A DNA stretch of 64,000 bases, taken from Candidatus Centipeda massiliensis (lineage in GTDB: Bacteria > Bacillota > Negativicutes > Selenomonadales > Selenomonadaceae). This document shows, piece by piece, positions 43,167 through 52,225 of the stretch. Positions within the stretch are counted from its first letter, which is position 1. The number at the start of each line of letters is the position of its first letter. The notes below the pieces were generated by a model that did not search any database, was not told where the DNA came from, and saw only the letters and a program-made list of their open reading frames with translations. A program made the position numbers and the translations under genes. The stretch lies in contig NZ_LT985754.1 of NCBI RefSeq assembly GCF_900290285.1, forward strand, positions 841,364 through 905,363. The letters are read 5' to 3'.

Positions 43167-44150
43167 TTGCAGGAGACGACGGATACGATTGAGTTCAGGG
43201 ATGCACAGGAGGCGTACGCGATTCTCGGAGACCGCGACACACTCCTAGTGGCGATGCAGGAGGTGTTTCCCTGCCGCATGGTGAGCCGGGGGAATGCGCT
43301 CGTAGTGACGGGGGCGGAAGCGGATGTCGCTGCCGTGCGCACGCTTGTACAGGAACTCCTCTTCTACCGGCGGCAGGGGGCGAATCTGACGACGCATGAG
43401 GTGCGCTACGGAGCGCAGCTCGTGCGAACGGGGCAGGTGGAGGAGCTGCATGGGCTCTTTGCAGAAGTGCTGCTCGTAACGGCGAAGGGCAAGGAGATCC
43501 GCGCGAAAACGCTCGGTCAGCGGGACTACCTCGCAAAGATTCGGCGGAATGCGGTGACGCTTGGCGTTGGTCCTGCGGGTACGGGCAAGACTTACCTTGC
43601 AGTCGTCATGGCGGTTGCGGCGCTCAGGAATCGTGAGGTCAGCCGCATCATACTCACGCGTCCTGCCGTAGAGGCGGGGGAGCACCTCGGCTTTTTGCCC
43701 GGTGATCTGACGGAGAAGATCAATCCCTATCTGCGGCCGCTCTACGACGCCCTGCAGGACATCCTCGGGGCGGAGGGGTATCAGAAGATGATGAGCCGTC
43801 AGCTGATCGAGGTGGCACCGCTTGCCTACATCCGTGGACGCACACTTGAAGATGCGTTCATCATTCTCGATGAGGCACAGAATACGACGGGGGCGCAGAT
43901 GAAGATGTTCCTCACGCGCCTTGGCTTTGGCTCACGCATGGTGGTGACGGGGGATCTTGAGCAGATCGATCTGCCGCGCGGCACCGTGTCAGGACTCAAG
44001 CAGGCGTGTCAGATCCTGCGGGGCATCAAGGGGGTCGGCATCGTGCGCCTTGAGCCGGTTGACATCATCCGACACGAGGTCGTGACGCGCATCGTCGAGG
44101 CTTATGGCGCATGGGAAAAGAAGCGGGAGCGTGTGCATCATGGAGATTGA
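43167..44150 (+). CDS. phoH: PhoH family ATPase (KH-associated)
   Basis: A 327-residue cytosolic ATP-binding protein. The Walker A is [15 protein letters not shown] around residue 133, with a Walker B-like FIILDEAQN and [12 protein letters not shown]. The TTG at 43167 is chosen because GGGAGG ends seven bases before it; an ATG at 43152 (after TTG 43149) lies inside that ribosome site. phoH-ybeY-era is a conserved order linked to rRNA maturation and RNA metabolism. Confidence 0.93.
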   Translation: MQETTDTIEFRDAQEAYAILGDRDTLLVAMQEVFPCRMVSRGNALVVTGAEADVAAVRTLVQELLFYRRQGANLTTHEVRYGAQLVRTGQVEELHGLFAEVLLVTAKGKEIRAKTLGQRDYLAKIRRNAVTLGVGPAGTGKTYLAVVMAVAALRNREVSRIILTRPAVEAGEHLGFLPGDLTEKINPYLRPLYDALQDILGAEGYQKMMSRQLIEVAPLAYIRGRTLEDAFIILDEAQNTTGAQMKMFLTRLGFGSRMVVTGDLEQIDLPRGTVSGLKQACQILRGIKGVGIVRLEPVDIIRHEVVTRIVEAYGAWEKKRERVHHGD

Positions 44151-44601
44151 GATTCGGTGTGAGCCGGAGACGCTGCCCGTGCCCGAGGAAGCGATGGCGG
44201 CGGTTCGACGTGCGATTTTGACGGTCGGGCGCCTCTATGGGGTGGAGGAGGCGGAGGTGAGTGTAACGCTGACGGACGATGCACATATCCACGTACTCAA
44301 CCGTGACTACCGTGGGGTGGATCGCCCGACCGATGTTCTGTCCTTCGCTCTTGCGGAGAGTGAGGAGCCGGAGGTCATCGGAGCGGAGACGGGCGAGGTG
44401 CTCGGTGATCTTGTCATCTCGCTGGAACGTGTGGAGGCGCAGGCGAAGGAGTACGGGCACACACAACTGCGTGAACTCTCCTTTCTCGCAGTGCACGGCA
44501 TGCTGCACCTCCTTGGATACGATCATATCGAGGAGACGGAGCGGCTGGAGATGGAAGAGGAGCAGCGTCATGTCATGGAGGAGCTGGGAATCACACGATG
44601 A
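44140..44601 (+). CDS. ybeY: Endoribonuclease YbeY
   Basis: A 153-residue metal-dependent RNase for 16S rRNA 3' end maturation. The zinc motif [11 protein letters not shown] carries His119, His123 and His129. [16 protein letters not shown] and [10 protein letters not shown] are family segments. The ATG at 44140 overlaps the phoH end by 11 bases and the stop overlaps era (ATGA). Confidence 0.96.
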   Translation: MEIEIRCEPETLPVPEEAMAAVRRAILTVGRLYGVEEAEVSVTLTDDAHIHVLNRDYRGVDRPTDVLSFALAESEEPEVIGAETGEVLGDLVISLERVEAQAKEYGHTQLRELSFLAVHGMLHLLGYDHIEETERLEMEEEQRHVMEELGITR

Positions 44602-45494
44602 GTACACATAAATCCGGATTCGCCGCCGTGATCGGACGGCCGAATGTCGGCAAATCCACCCTGATCAACGCGCTCATCGGGCAGAAGATCGCGATTATGA
44701 GTGACAAGCCGCAGACAACGCGCAGCCGCATCCTCTGCATCCTGACGGAGGAGGACGCGCAGATCATCTTCCTCGATACGCCGGGGGTGCACAAGCCGAA
44801 GCACAAGCTCGGCGACTATATGGCAAAGGCGACGGAGGGGGCGCTGCACGGCGTTGATGTCGTTGTCTTTGTCGTGGATGTGACGGAGAAGATGGGGGCG
44901 GGCGAGCAGTACATCCTAAAACAGCTTGAGCATGTCCGCGTGCCTGTTTTGCTCGCCGTGAACAAGGTGGACTGCATCGCGCGCGAACAGGTATTGCCCA
45001 TCCTCGCAAACTACGCGAAGGCGTATGACTTTGCGGGTATTGTGCCGATTTCGGCGCGTGAGGGAGAAAATCTTGAGGGGCTTCTCGCGGAGATCAAAGC
45101 ACATCTGCCCGAGGGACCGCAGTACTATCCTGCGGATATGGTGACAGATCAGCCGGAACGGCTGATCGTTGCCGAACTTGTACGCGAGAAAGTACTCGCG
45201 CTGACGCGCGATGAGATTCCGCATGCCGTCGCCGTTGATATCGAGGAGATGACAGCGCGTCCGAAGGGCGATGTATACATCCGTGCGGTGATCTACGTGG
45301 AGCGCGAGTCGCAGAAGGGGATTGTGATCGGTGCGCACGGAGCACTCCTCAGAACGATCGGGCAGCAAGCTCGCACCGATGTGGAAACGCTGCTCGGGGC
45401 AAAGGTCTATCTCGATCTCTGGGTAAAGACGCGCAGGGATTGGCGCAACCGGGCAAATGCCCTGCGGGAGTTTGGCTTTTATGAAACCGATTGA
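44598..45494 (+). CDS. era: GTPase Era
   Basis: Era assists 30S assembly by binding the 16S rRNA 3' end. The 298-residue protein has G1 [10 protein letters not shown], the QTTRSRI switch segment, DTPGVHKP (G3) and NKVD (G4), then a C-terminal KH domain with [17 protein letters not shown]. It starts within the ybeY stop codon. Confidence 0.97.
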   Translation: MSTHKSGFAAVIGRPNVGKSTLINALIGQKIAIMSDKPQTTRSRILCILTEEDAQIIFLDTPGVHKPKHKLGDYMAKATEGALHGVDVVVFVVDVTEKMGAGEQYILKQLEHVRVPVLLAVNKVDCIAREQVLPILANYAKAYDFAGIVPISAREGENLEGLLAEIKAHLPEGPQYYPADMVTDQPERLIVAELVREKVLALTRDEIPHAVAVDIEEMTARPKGDVYIRAVIYVERESQKGIVIGAHGALLRTIGQQARTDVETLLGAKVYLDLWVKTRRDWRNRANALREFGFYETD

Positions 45495-46182
45495 AGAAAC
45501 GGCGGTCATGACACCGACGTTTGATCGGATGTATCAGCGGGAGCTTAATCGTATGTCACGCCGCTTTGTCAACGGGCTGCTCGTCCTCGTGCCCGTTGTT
45601 ATCACATTGTTTGTCATTGAGTGGACGCTGCGCTTCACCGAGGGGGTACTCGGACAGTATCTCCCATTTTATTTCCCGGGCATGGGCATCATCACGCTCG
45701 TTCTCGTGATCTACGTCGTAGGCTGGGCATCGACGAACTGGGCGCTCGCAAAGATCATTTCGCTCGGGGAGACGCTGATCGGGACGATCCCGTTCGTGAA
45801 GTTCATCTACACGAGCGTCAAGCGGCTCTCGGAGGCGGTGCTGGATTCGAGCAGCAACTTCAAGAGCGTCGTTCATGTGCCCTATCAAGGCGGGCGTGCG
45901 CTCGGCTTCGTTATGGCGGATCTGCCGCCGCGCTTTCAGGAGGCGATGGGAGGCGGCTATGTCTGCGTATTCATCCCGTGGAGCCTCAATATGACCTCGG
46001 GCACGACGCTTCTCGTCAAGGAGGAGGACGCCGTGACGATTGACGTTCCCAAGGAGGAGGCGCTCCAGTATATGCTGACCGCAGGTGCTGTGATGCCGCT
46101 TGCCTCAGTAAGGGAAAAAAACGCTGCAAAAAATACGCATAAGTCCTCCTCTGCAGAAGGGGCGACGGAGACGGAGGCGTAG
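45481..46182 (+). CDS. DUF502 membrane protein
   Basis: A 233-residue protein with two membrane helices (residues 21-40 and 60-80), then a mostly cytoplasmic or periplasmic domain carrying GTIPFVKFIYTSVKRLSEAV, PYQGGRALGFVM and CVFIPWSLNMTSG, conserved in DUF502 proteins. Its role is unknown. The tail is rich in Lys and Ala. The ATG at 45481 overlaps era by 14 bases; an in-frame ATG at 45508 is an alternative. recO follows without a gap. Confidence 0.85.
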   Translation: MKPIEETAVMTPTFDRMYQRELNRMSRRFVNGLLVLVPVVITLFVIEWTLRFTEGVLGQYLPFYFPGMGIITLVLVIYVVGWASTNWALAKIISLGETLIGTIPFVKFIYTSVKRLSEAVLDSSSNFKSVVHVPYQGGRALGFVMADLPPRFQEAMGGGYVCVFIPWSLNMTSGTTLLVKEEDAVTIDVPKEEALQYMLTAGAVMPLASVREKNAAKNTHKSSSAEGATETEA

Positions 46183-46914
46183 ATGGCACTCTATGCGGCA
46201 GAGGGCATTGTACTCGGTGCGAAGAACTGGGGGGAAGCAGACAAGGTCGTGACGATCTTCACACGGGATCGCGGTCTTCTGCGCGCCGCTGCGTTTGGCT
46301 GCCGCCGCCCGCGCAGCCCGCTGGCGGGGGCGATGCAGATGTTTGTGCATGCCGAATTCCAATTCGCCGCGGGCGGACGCCTCGAAACGGTTAAAACTGC
46401 CGCCGTGCGCGCCCATCACGCAAGGCTCTCGCTGGATCTCACCGCACTTGCATACGCGACCTTCGTGTCGGAGGTGATTCGTGAATTTATGCCCGAGGGG
46501 ATTGCAGATGAGGCGTTCTTTGACCGGCTCACGCAGATTTTGACGGCATTTGAAACGCGCAATCCGCGTGTGACGGCACTTGCAGCCGTTCTGCAGACGC
46601 TTGCGGCGGCAGGACTCGGGCAGAGCTATGAGCGCTGCCTTCACTGCGGCACTCAGATTACGGGAGATGCTTTTTTTCATGTGCGTGAGGGTGGAGCACT
46701 TTGTGCGAACTGCCGCACAGAGGGGGCGACCTTCTTTTCCGAGGAGCTGCGCGTTCTGCTCGTTGGACTTGAGGGGCTTGACTGGGCGCACCCTGCGCCA
46801 CTGCAGGTGCGCGGCGGAACACTCATGGCGGCGGAATCTCTCGTCCTCTCCCATGTGCAGGAACTCGTTGGTCATCCCTTGCGTTCCTTGGCTTTTTTGT
46901 CACAGCTGACATAA
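46183..46914 (+). CDS. recO: DNA repair protein RecO
   Basis: RecO promotes strand annealing and loads RecA on SSB-coated DNA. The 243-residue protein has the N-terminal OB fold (EGIVLGAKNWGEADKVVTIFTRDRGLLRAAAFG) and a zinc finger at Cys152, Cys155, Cys174 and Cys177 (CLHC, CANC). The ATG directly follows the DUF502 stop. Confidence 0.95.
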   Translation: MALYAAEGIVLGAKNWGEADKVVTIFTRDRGLLRAAAFGCRRPRSPLAGAMQMFVHAEFQFAAGGRLETVKTAAVRAHHARLSLDLTALAYATFVSEVIREFMPEGIADEAFFDRLTQILTAFETRNPRVTALAAVLQTLAAAGLGQSYERCLHCGTQITGDAFFHVREGGALCANCRTEGATFFSEELRVLLVGLEGLDWAHPAPLQVRGGTLMAAESLVLSHVQELVGHPLRSLAFLSQLT

Positions 46915-47050
46915 TTTTAAGGAGCTATGAAAAAATAGTCCTAAAAAAAAAGGAAAAGTGAGGATGACGGCGAAAGTATATCAAGTAATGATTTCTATGT
47001 CATTTTGCTGTGCGTCCATAGACTGAAAGAGAATGGAGGGGAAGCCTGTC

Positions 47051-47251
47051 ATGATCATGCTGACGAAGTTCAACTCCAAGACAAACAAACGCGGGGAGTT
47101 CGTTCTCAATGCAGAGATCATCGAGAGCATTGAGGAGACACCGGACACCGTAGTAACACTGACCAACGGGAAAAAGCTGATTGTCGAGGAGCCGATGGAG
47201 GAGATTGTGCGCCGCACAATCAAGTATCGCCGCGCACTTTATCAAAATTAG
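47051..47251 (+). CDS. flbD: FlbD family flagellar protein
   Basis: A 66-residue protein of the short FlbD type found at the edges of flagellar operons in Firmicutes and spirochaetes. It reads MIMLTKFNSK, VLNAEIIESIEETPDTVVTLTNGKKLIVEE and ends in a short basic stretch. The role is not well known; it may be a flagellar assembly or export helper. GGAGGG ends ten bases before the ATG. It is the first gene of the motility block in this window, 136 bases after recO. Confidence 0.82.
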   Translation: MIMLTKFNSKTNKRGEFVLNAEIIESIEETPDTVVTLTNGKKLIVEEPMEEIVRRTIKYRRALYQN

Positions 47252-47280
47252 TTGGCGAATTTCCATTCCTTTGGTATAAT
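47252..47280 (+). promoter_or_regulatory. Promoter of fliL
   Basis: TTGGCG (47252-47257) and TATAAT (47275-47280), spacer 17, placed right after the flbD stop. A GGAGAA/TTCTCC inverted repeat (47283-47300) lies in the start of the leader. Confidence 0.75.
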
Positions 47281-47371
47281 GGGGAGAACGGTGTTTCTCC
47301 ACGCGGCAAGGGAGTGCCCGGATGTGGAGCCGCTGCGGCTTCGTGGTTGTTTTTAGGGAGGGAATTAACTC

Positions 47372-47893
47372 ATGGCGGAGGAAAAGGAAGAACAGGCGAC
47401 AGAGCAGCCAAAGCAGAAATCGCCCATGCTCATGATGGTGGTCGTGGTCGTGGTGGCGGTTCTCGTTGCAGTGGCAGCAGCCGGCGGTATCTCGTACTAC
47501 ATCTTCTCGCAGGCGGAGTCACCTTCGCACGCGGAGGATGGCGGCGGGGGCAAGGCGAATCATGACCCGGGCGTATTCTACAAGCTCGGCGATCCGAAGG
47601 AAGGCATCCTCGTCAACGTTGGCGGCGGACGCTCTGGGAAGTTTCTCAAGGCAGGCGTTGTCCTTGAGCTGAATCCCGGCAAGTCCGACAATGTCGTGGA
47701 CGGCAAGGTCGGTTCCGTTGCGGAGACGAAGATCCTCGATACGACGATGCAGTTCCTGCGTGCGGCACCACTCGAGGATTTTGACGCATCCAAGCAGGAT
47801 GTACTCAAGAAGCAGCTGAAGGACGCGCTCAATGATCGTCTGGGTCAGGGCTCTGTTTATGATGTTTACATCACGAGCTTCCTGCTGCAGTAA
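47372..47893 (+). CDS. fliL: Flagellar basal body-associated protein FliL
   Basis: A 173-residue inner-membrane protein that stabilises the stator. A charged N-terminal tail precedes one helix (MLMMVVVVVVAVLVAVAAAGGISYYIF). A Gly-rich linker follows, and the C-terminal domain ends ALNDRLGQGSVYDVYITSFLLQ, a typical FliL end. It is followed 39 bases later by fliM. Confidence 0.93.
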   Translation: MAEEKEEQATEQPKQKSPMLMMVVVVVVAVLVAVAAAGGISYYIFSQAESPSHAEDGGGGKANHDPGVFYKLGDPKEGILVNVGGGRSGKFLKAGVVLELNPGKSDNVVDGKVGSVAETKILDTTMQFLRAAPLEDFDASKQDVLKKQLKDALNDRLGQGSVYDVYITSFLLQ

Positions 47894-47932
47894 GAAGTAT
47901 GAATCACTGCATAGTGGGAAGGGGGAAGAGTC

Positions 47933-48934
47933 TTGGCTGAGGACGTACTGTCTCAATCCGAAATAGATAAGCTGCTTTCGGCTCTTTCGGATGGCTCGGT
48001 TTCCGCCGAGGAAGTCAAGGCGGAAGAAGAGGAGCGCAAGGTCAAGAACTATGACTTCAAGCGGCCGGATAGATTCTCCAAGGATCAGATCCGCACGCTC
48101 TTCATGCTCCATGAGAGCTTTTCGCGTCTCGTAAATACGTATCTCTCGGCGAGTCTGCGCACGATGGTCGACATCGAGGTGATGTCGGTCGAGCAGATGA
48201 CCTATCAGGAATTCGTTCAGTCGATGGGGAATCCGTCGGTCATCGGCATCCTCGGATTGCCGCCGCTCAAGGGCAATATTGTCATGGAGATCGGTACAGA
48301 TCTGGCATTTGCCTACATCGACCGCGTCTTTGGCGGGGAGGGAAAACCCGGCGTCAAGTCGCGGGCGCTGACGGATATCGAGACAGCGGTTATGCGTCGC
48401 TTCATTGATACGGTCACCAATTATTTCAGGGAAGCGTGGAGCAACGTGATCGAGTTCCGTCCGAACTTTGAGACGATGGAAACGAACCCGCAGTTTGCGC
48501 AGCTTGTTCCGCCCAGTGATATGGTTGTCCTCATCACGATCCACATGAAGATCGGCGATGTTGACGGGATGATGAACATCTGCATCCCCTATCTGGTACT
48601 TGAGCCGGTCATGTCGAAACTCACCACATCGTTCTGGGTGGCAGCCTCTGCTGATAAGGAAAGTACGCCCGAACAGGTGGCTGAACTGCAACGCAAGATC
48701 GAGCGGACGCAGGTGCCGTTTAAGGTGGATCTTGGCTCCGTTGATATTACGATCAATGAGTTCCTCACGCTCGGCTTTGGTGACGTGCTGCAGCTCGACA
48801 CACTGACGCAGGATGAACTCGTATGCTACGTCGGCTCAAATGCAAAATTCCGCGCGCGCCCGGGTACTTCCGGCAAGCGCATGGCTGTGCAAATATCCGG
48901 CATTATAGAAGGAGATGACGACGCGAATGAGTGA
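47933..48934 (+). CDS. fliM: Flagellar motor switch protein FliM
   Basis: A 333-residue C-ring protein. The N-terminal peptide VLSQSEIDKLLSAL (residues 5-18) binds phosphorylated CheY. The middle CheC-like domain carries LFMLHESFSRLVNTYLS, FVQSMGNPSVIGIL and the INEFLTLGFGDVLQLD C-terminal FliN-like domain. Translation starts at TTG 47933 behind GGGGGAAG. The end overlaps the fliY start. Confidence 0.95.
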   Translation: MAEDVLSQSEIDKLLSALSDGSVSAEEVKAEEEERKVKNYDFKRPDRFSKDQIRTLFMLHESFSRLVNTYLSASLRTMVDIEVMSVEQMTYQEFVQSMGNPSVIGILGLPPLKGNIVMEIGTDLAFAYIDRVFGGEGKPGVKSRALTDIETAVMRRFIDTVTNYFREAWSNVIEFRPNFETMETNPQFAQLVPPSDMVVLITIHMKIGDVDGMMNICIPYLVLEPVMSKLTTSFWVAASADKESTPEQVAELQRKIERTQVPFKVDLGSVDITINEFLTLGFGDVLQLDTLTQDELVCYVGSNAKFRARPGTSGKRMAVQISGIIEGDDDANE

Positions 48935-50111
48935 TGATATGATCTCGCAGGAGGAGATCGATGCCCTCCTGAACGGTGGAGCGACGAGTGAACCGCCTGC
49001 AGATGATGCCGCAGCCGACTCGCCTTCTGACGATGATGCCGGTATTACAGATCTCGAGCGCGATGCGCTCGGGGAGATCGGGAATATCTCGATGGGCGGT
49101 GCCGCGACAACGCTGTCCGTCCTTCTGGGACGCAAGGTGTCAATCACGACGCCGACCGTTTCGGTATCCAACCTCAAGGCACTTAAGGAAAAGTATCCTG
49201 TGCCGTTCCTCGTGGTTGAGGTGGGATACAGCATCGGAATCGAAGGCAATAACGTCCTGTGCATTCAGGCAAAGGATGCTGCGATCATTGCCGACCTGAT
49301 GATGGGCAATGATGGCACCAATCCGGATCAGGAACTGAGCGAACTCCACATGAGTGCGGTCAGCGAGTGCATGAACCAGATGATGGGCAGCGTCGCAACC
49401 TCGCTCTCGTCGATGTTTAACAAGAAGGTGGACATCACCCCGCCCGTGGTCACGCTCGTTGATCTTGGGACGGAGGAAGTTGTATCCAAACTGCTCGATA
49501 AGGTCGATCCGATCATTCAGGCATCGTTCCGCATGGAGGTAGATGGCCTCATTGACAGTGAGATCATGCAGCTTCTGCCGGTTGATGTCGCGAAGGAAAT
49601 GGTCGACGCTCTGATGAATCAGCAGCCGGATGTCGACAACGAGGAAGAGGCGGTGGCAGCTGCCGCTGCACCGCCGCCGCCCGCCGCAGCCCCCGCAGCA
49701 GCACCGCCGCCGGCGGCTCCTGCCGCAGCAGCTGCTGCACCCGCAAACTATGGATATGGAGCACAGCCTATGCAGCCACATGTAGCCTCTAATGTACCGG
49801 TACAGTCGGCGCAGTTTACGCCGCTGAGTTCTGTGCCAGTGCAGGTGAATGATGCCAATATCGGGCTCATTCTCGATGTACCACTTCAGGTGAACGTTGA
49901 ACTCGGTCGGACGAAGAAGTCGATCAAGGACATTCTCGATCTGACGAAGGGATCCATCGTGGAGTTGGATAAGCTTGCCGGTGAGCCCGTGGACATCATG
50001 GTCAATGGTAAGTATTTGGCGAAGGGCGAGGTCGTCGTCATCGACGAGAACTTCGGCGTTCGCATTACGGAGATTGTCAGCCCGCTGGAGCGCGCTGCAC
50101 GCCTCCAGTAG
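48927..50111 (+). CDS. fliY: Flagellar motor switch phosphatase FliY
   Basis: A 394-residue switch protein combining a CheY-P phosphatase and a FliN-like C-ring part. The N-terminus MISQEEIDALLNGG is a CheY-binding peptide like that of FliM. Two CheC-type active sites follow: ALGEIGNISMGGAATTLS and SECMNQMMGSVATSLS. A linker rich in Ala and Pro (residues about 240-280) leads to the FliN domain ending RITEIVSPLERAARLQ. The ATG at 48927 overlaps the fliM stop. Confidence 0.94.
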   Translation: MSDDMISQEEIDALLNGGATSEPPADDAAADSPSDDDAGITDLERDALGEIGNISMGGAATTLSVLLGRKVSITTPTVSVSNLKALKEKYPVPFLVVEVGYSIGIEGNNVLCIQAKDAAIIADLMMGNDGTNPDQELSELHMSAVSECMNQMMGSVATSLSSMFNKKVDITPPVVTLVDLGTEEVVSKLLDKVDPIIQASFRMEVDGLIDSEIMQLLPVDVAKEMVDALMNQQPDVDNEEEAVAAAAAPPPPAAAPAAAPPPAAPAAAAAAPANYGYGAQPMQPHVASNVPVQSAQFTPLSSVPVQVNDANIGLILDVPLQVNVELGRTKKSIKDILDLTKGSIVELDKLAGEPVDIMVNGKYLAKGEVVVIDENFGVRITEIVSPLERAARLQ

Positions 50112-50153
50112 TGGAAGGAATATGGATCTTTTTGGTGTGGTGTAGAAAATCCT

Positions 50154-50182
50154 TGTCACGGGCGGCACTTTTCGTTATAATG
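50154..50182 (+). promoter_or_regulatory. Promoter of cheY with an overlapping palindrome
   Basis: TTGTCA (50154-50159) and TATAAT (50177-50182), spacer 17. TTTTCGTTA (50170-50178) and TAACGAAAA (50186-50194) form a perfect inverted repeat centred on the -10 box, a good operator candidate. Confidence 0.75.
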
Positions 50183-50268
50183 AGTAACGAAAAAGCGCAT
50201 TGTGATATGTGCTGTTTTGGTGCCCTTTCGAATAGGGATGTTCTATCGGATTAAGGAGAGATGAGAAA

Positions 50269-50631
50269 ATGGCAACTCGCGTTCTGATTGTTGACGATGC
50301 AGCATTTATGCGAATGATGGTGAAGGACATCCTGTCAAAGAACGGCTATGAAATTGTCGGTGAAGCTGAAAACGGTATGAAGGCTCTTGAGAAGTATCAG
50401 GAACTCAAGCCCGATCTCGTGACCATGGATATCACGATGCCGGAGATGGATGGCATTACAGCGGTCAAGGAAATCAAGAAGGTCGATCCTGCGGCGAAGG
50501 TCGTCATGTGCAGTGCCATGGGACAGCAGGCGATGGTTATTGAGGCAATTCAGGCGGGCGCACGCGACTTCATCGTGAAGCCGTTCCAGGCGGATCGCGT
50601 TCTGGAGGCCATCCGTAAAGCCGTCGGCTGA
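50269..50631 (+). CDS. cheY: Chemotaxis response regulator CheY
   Basis: A 120-residue single receiver domain. The acidic pocket is VDDAAFMR at the start and the phosphorylated aspartate is in DLVTMDITMPEMDG (Asp54). The later conserved Thr/Ser and Lys appear in MCSAMGQ and VKPFQ. It is phosphorylated by CheA and binds FliM and FliY. AAGGAG lies at 50252-50257, twelve bases before the ATG. Its stop overlaps fliO. Confidence 0.96.
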   Translation: MATRVLIVDDAAFMRMMVKDILSKNGYEIVGEAENGMKALEKYQELKPDLVTMDITMPEMDGITAVKEIKKVDPAAKVVMCSAMGQQAMVIEAIQAGARDFIVKPFQADRVLEAIRKAVG

Positions 50632-51143
50632 TGAACAAACGGATATTTTCTCTGTCCTTGCTGCTCGGATACATCCTCTACACAGTGTGTACTGGGGATG
50701 TATTCGCTGCGGGTGAGACGGGCAGCGGATATTTGGCCGGATACGAAGAGGCTGACCCGCGCCCGTCGGCCGTGTCATGGTGGTCGACGGTCGCATACAT
50801 GGTCAGCCTTTTTGCTGTTTTTGCATTTGTTGTTATCCTTGCCTATTTCGCAGCACGTGCATTTGGCAAAAGCTCCATGCGTTCGCTCGCGGCACGTGGG
50901 GGGCAGATCTATCTACAGCTTCCGATGGGGCCGAACCGCTCGGTCTGCGTCGTGGAACTCTATGGACGCGTCTTTGTCCTTGGCGTCACGGATGCCAATA
51001 TTCGGTTGATCGCGGAGATCGATGATCCGGAAACCGTCGCGGAGATTCGTGCATCGGCACCCGCCGAGGGCGGTGTCTTTCAGGATCAGTTTGGATCTCT
51101 GTCGGATTTTGTTCAAAAAATACCACCGCTTTTCCGCAAGTGA
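50631..51143 (+). CDS. fliO: Flagellar biosynthesis protein FliO
   Basis: A 170-residue membrane protein. A signal-like N-terminus (ending FAAGETG) is followed by one helix (VAYMVSLFAVFAFVVILAYFAARAF) and a small cytosolic domain with GPNRSVCVVELYGRVFVLGVTD, the FliO/FliZ pattern. FliO helps assemble the FliP ring. The ATG overlaps the cheY stop by one base. fliP follows. Confidence 0.9.
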   Translation: MNKRIFSLSLLLGYILYTVCTGDVFAAGETGSGYLAGYEEADPRPSAVSWWSTVAYMVSLFAVFAFVVILAYFAARAFGKSSMRSLAARGGQIYLQLPMGPNRSVCVVELYGRVFVLGVTDANIRLIAEIDDPETVAEIRASAPAEGGVFQDQFGSLSDFVQKIPPLFRK

Positions 51144-51172
51144 TGGTGGCAAGGAGAAATGGGGGGACAGGG

Positions 51173-51925
51173 TTGGAGCGCAAATGGCTTGTATTGGGGA
51201 GTGCGGCGCTCCTCCTGCTGATGGGTATGGGACATGCAGGGGCGGCTCCCCTGATCCCGACCGTCAGCGTTGGTGTAGGGGCATCGGAGAATCCGCAGGA
51301 AGTGGCGACAAGCATGCAGCTTCTCGCCGTGCTGACGGTCATTTCGTTGGCTCCTGCAATTCTCGTTATGACAACCTCTTTTGTCCGCATTGTGGTTGTC
51401 CTTGGATTCTTGCGCAATGCACTCTCGACACAGAATGTCCCGCCGAATCAGATTGTCATAGCGCTGTCGCTGTTCCTGTCGTTTTACATCATGGCTCCCT
51501 ATTGGGGACAGGCGAACGAGAACGGCATACAGCCCTATCTTGCAGGACAGATCTCGCAGGAGCAGGCACTTGAGAACGTCGTCGATCCCATGCGTGAGTT
51601 CATGTTCCGTCAGACGCGTGAGTCCGATCTCGCGCTCTTTGTCAACCTTTCGGAGGCACCGCGGCCGGAGGGACCTGAGGATGTGTCGACCTTTACGCTC
51701 ATACCGGCATTCATCATCAGTGAACTCAAGACGGCGTTTCAGATCGGGTTCATGATCTACATTCCGTTCATTGTCATCGACATGATTGTCGCGAGTACGC
51801 TCATGTCGATGGGTATGATGATGCTGCCGCCGGTGATGATCTCATTGCCATTCAAGATTCTCTTGTTTGTTATGGTCGATGGGTGGCATCTCTTGATCCA
51901 GTCGCTCATTATGAGTTTTCGTTAG
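51173..51925 (+). CDS. fliP: Flagellar export gate protein FliP
   Basis: A 250-residue component of the export channel. The signal peptide is about 24 residues (ERKWLVLGSAALLLLMGMGHAGA). Four helices follow, with SFVRIVVVLGFLRNALSTQ, VPPNQIVIALSLFLSF and the SMGMMMLPPVMISLPFKILLFV end. The TTG at 51173 is preferred, with GGGGGG six bases upstream; GTG/ATG codons at 51140-51143 lack a ribosome site. Confidence 0.93.
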   Translation: MERKWLVLGSAALLLLMGMGHAGAAPLIPTVSVGVGASENPQEVATSMQLLAVLTVISLAPAILVMTTSFVRIVVVLGFLRNALSTQNVPPNQIVIALSLFLSFYIMAPYWGQANENGIQPYLAGQISQEQALENVVDPMREFMFRQTRESDLALFVNLSEAPRPEGPEDVSTFTLIPAFIISELKTAFQIGFMIYIPFIVIDMIVASTLMSMGMMMLPPVMISLPFKILLFVMVDGWHLLIQSLIMSFR

Positions 51926-51940
51926 CGTGGGAGGCGTGCG

Positions 51941-52210
51941 ATGTCCGGAGATTTGGTCATTCAGCTCGCCCAGGAGGCACTCTTTATCGTGCTTCTGGTC
52001 TCTGCTCCGATGCTGGGACTGGGGCTTATTGTCGGTCTTTTGGTGGCGGTCTTTCAGGCAACCACATCCATTCAAGAGCAGACGCTCGCGTTCATCCCGA
52101 AGATCATTGCCGTCTTTGTCGCCATCCTGATCTTTGGGCCATGGATGCTGCGCATCATGGTCGAATACGTGACCAATGTATTCGTCAACCTGCCGAGTTA
52201 TCTGCGCTGA
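51941..52210 (+). CDS. fliQ: Flagellar export gate protein FliQ
   Basis: An 89-residue protein of two helices, the normal FliQ size. It shows LVSAPMLGLGLIVGLLVAVFQATTSIQEQTLAFIPKI. It packs with FliP and FliR in the export gate. GGAGG lies upstream at 51930-51934. The fliR gene follows at 15 bases. Confidence 0.95.
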   Translation: MSGDLVIQLAQEALFIVLLVSAPMLGLGLIVGLLVAVFQATTSIQEQTLAFIPKIIAVFVAILIFGPWMLRIMVEYVTNVFVNLPSYLR

Positions 52211-52225
52211 AAGGGGCGGCAGTAC

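Noticed and set aside
46927-46938. A four-codon mini frame (ATG AAA AAA TAG) behind AAGGAG
   Set aside because: Too short to judge; no hairpin or leader pattern follows that would suggest attenuation.
47283-47371. A possible c-di-GMP or other riboswitch in the fliL leader
   Set aside because: Small hairpins are present, but the conserved core of the known c-di-GMP aptamers is not visible.
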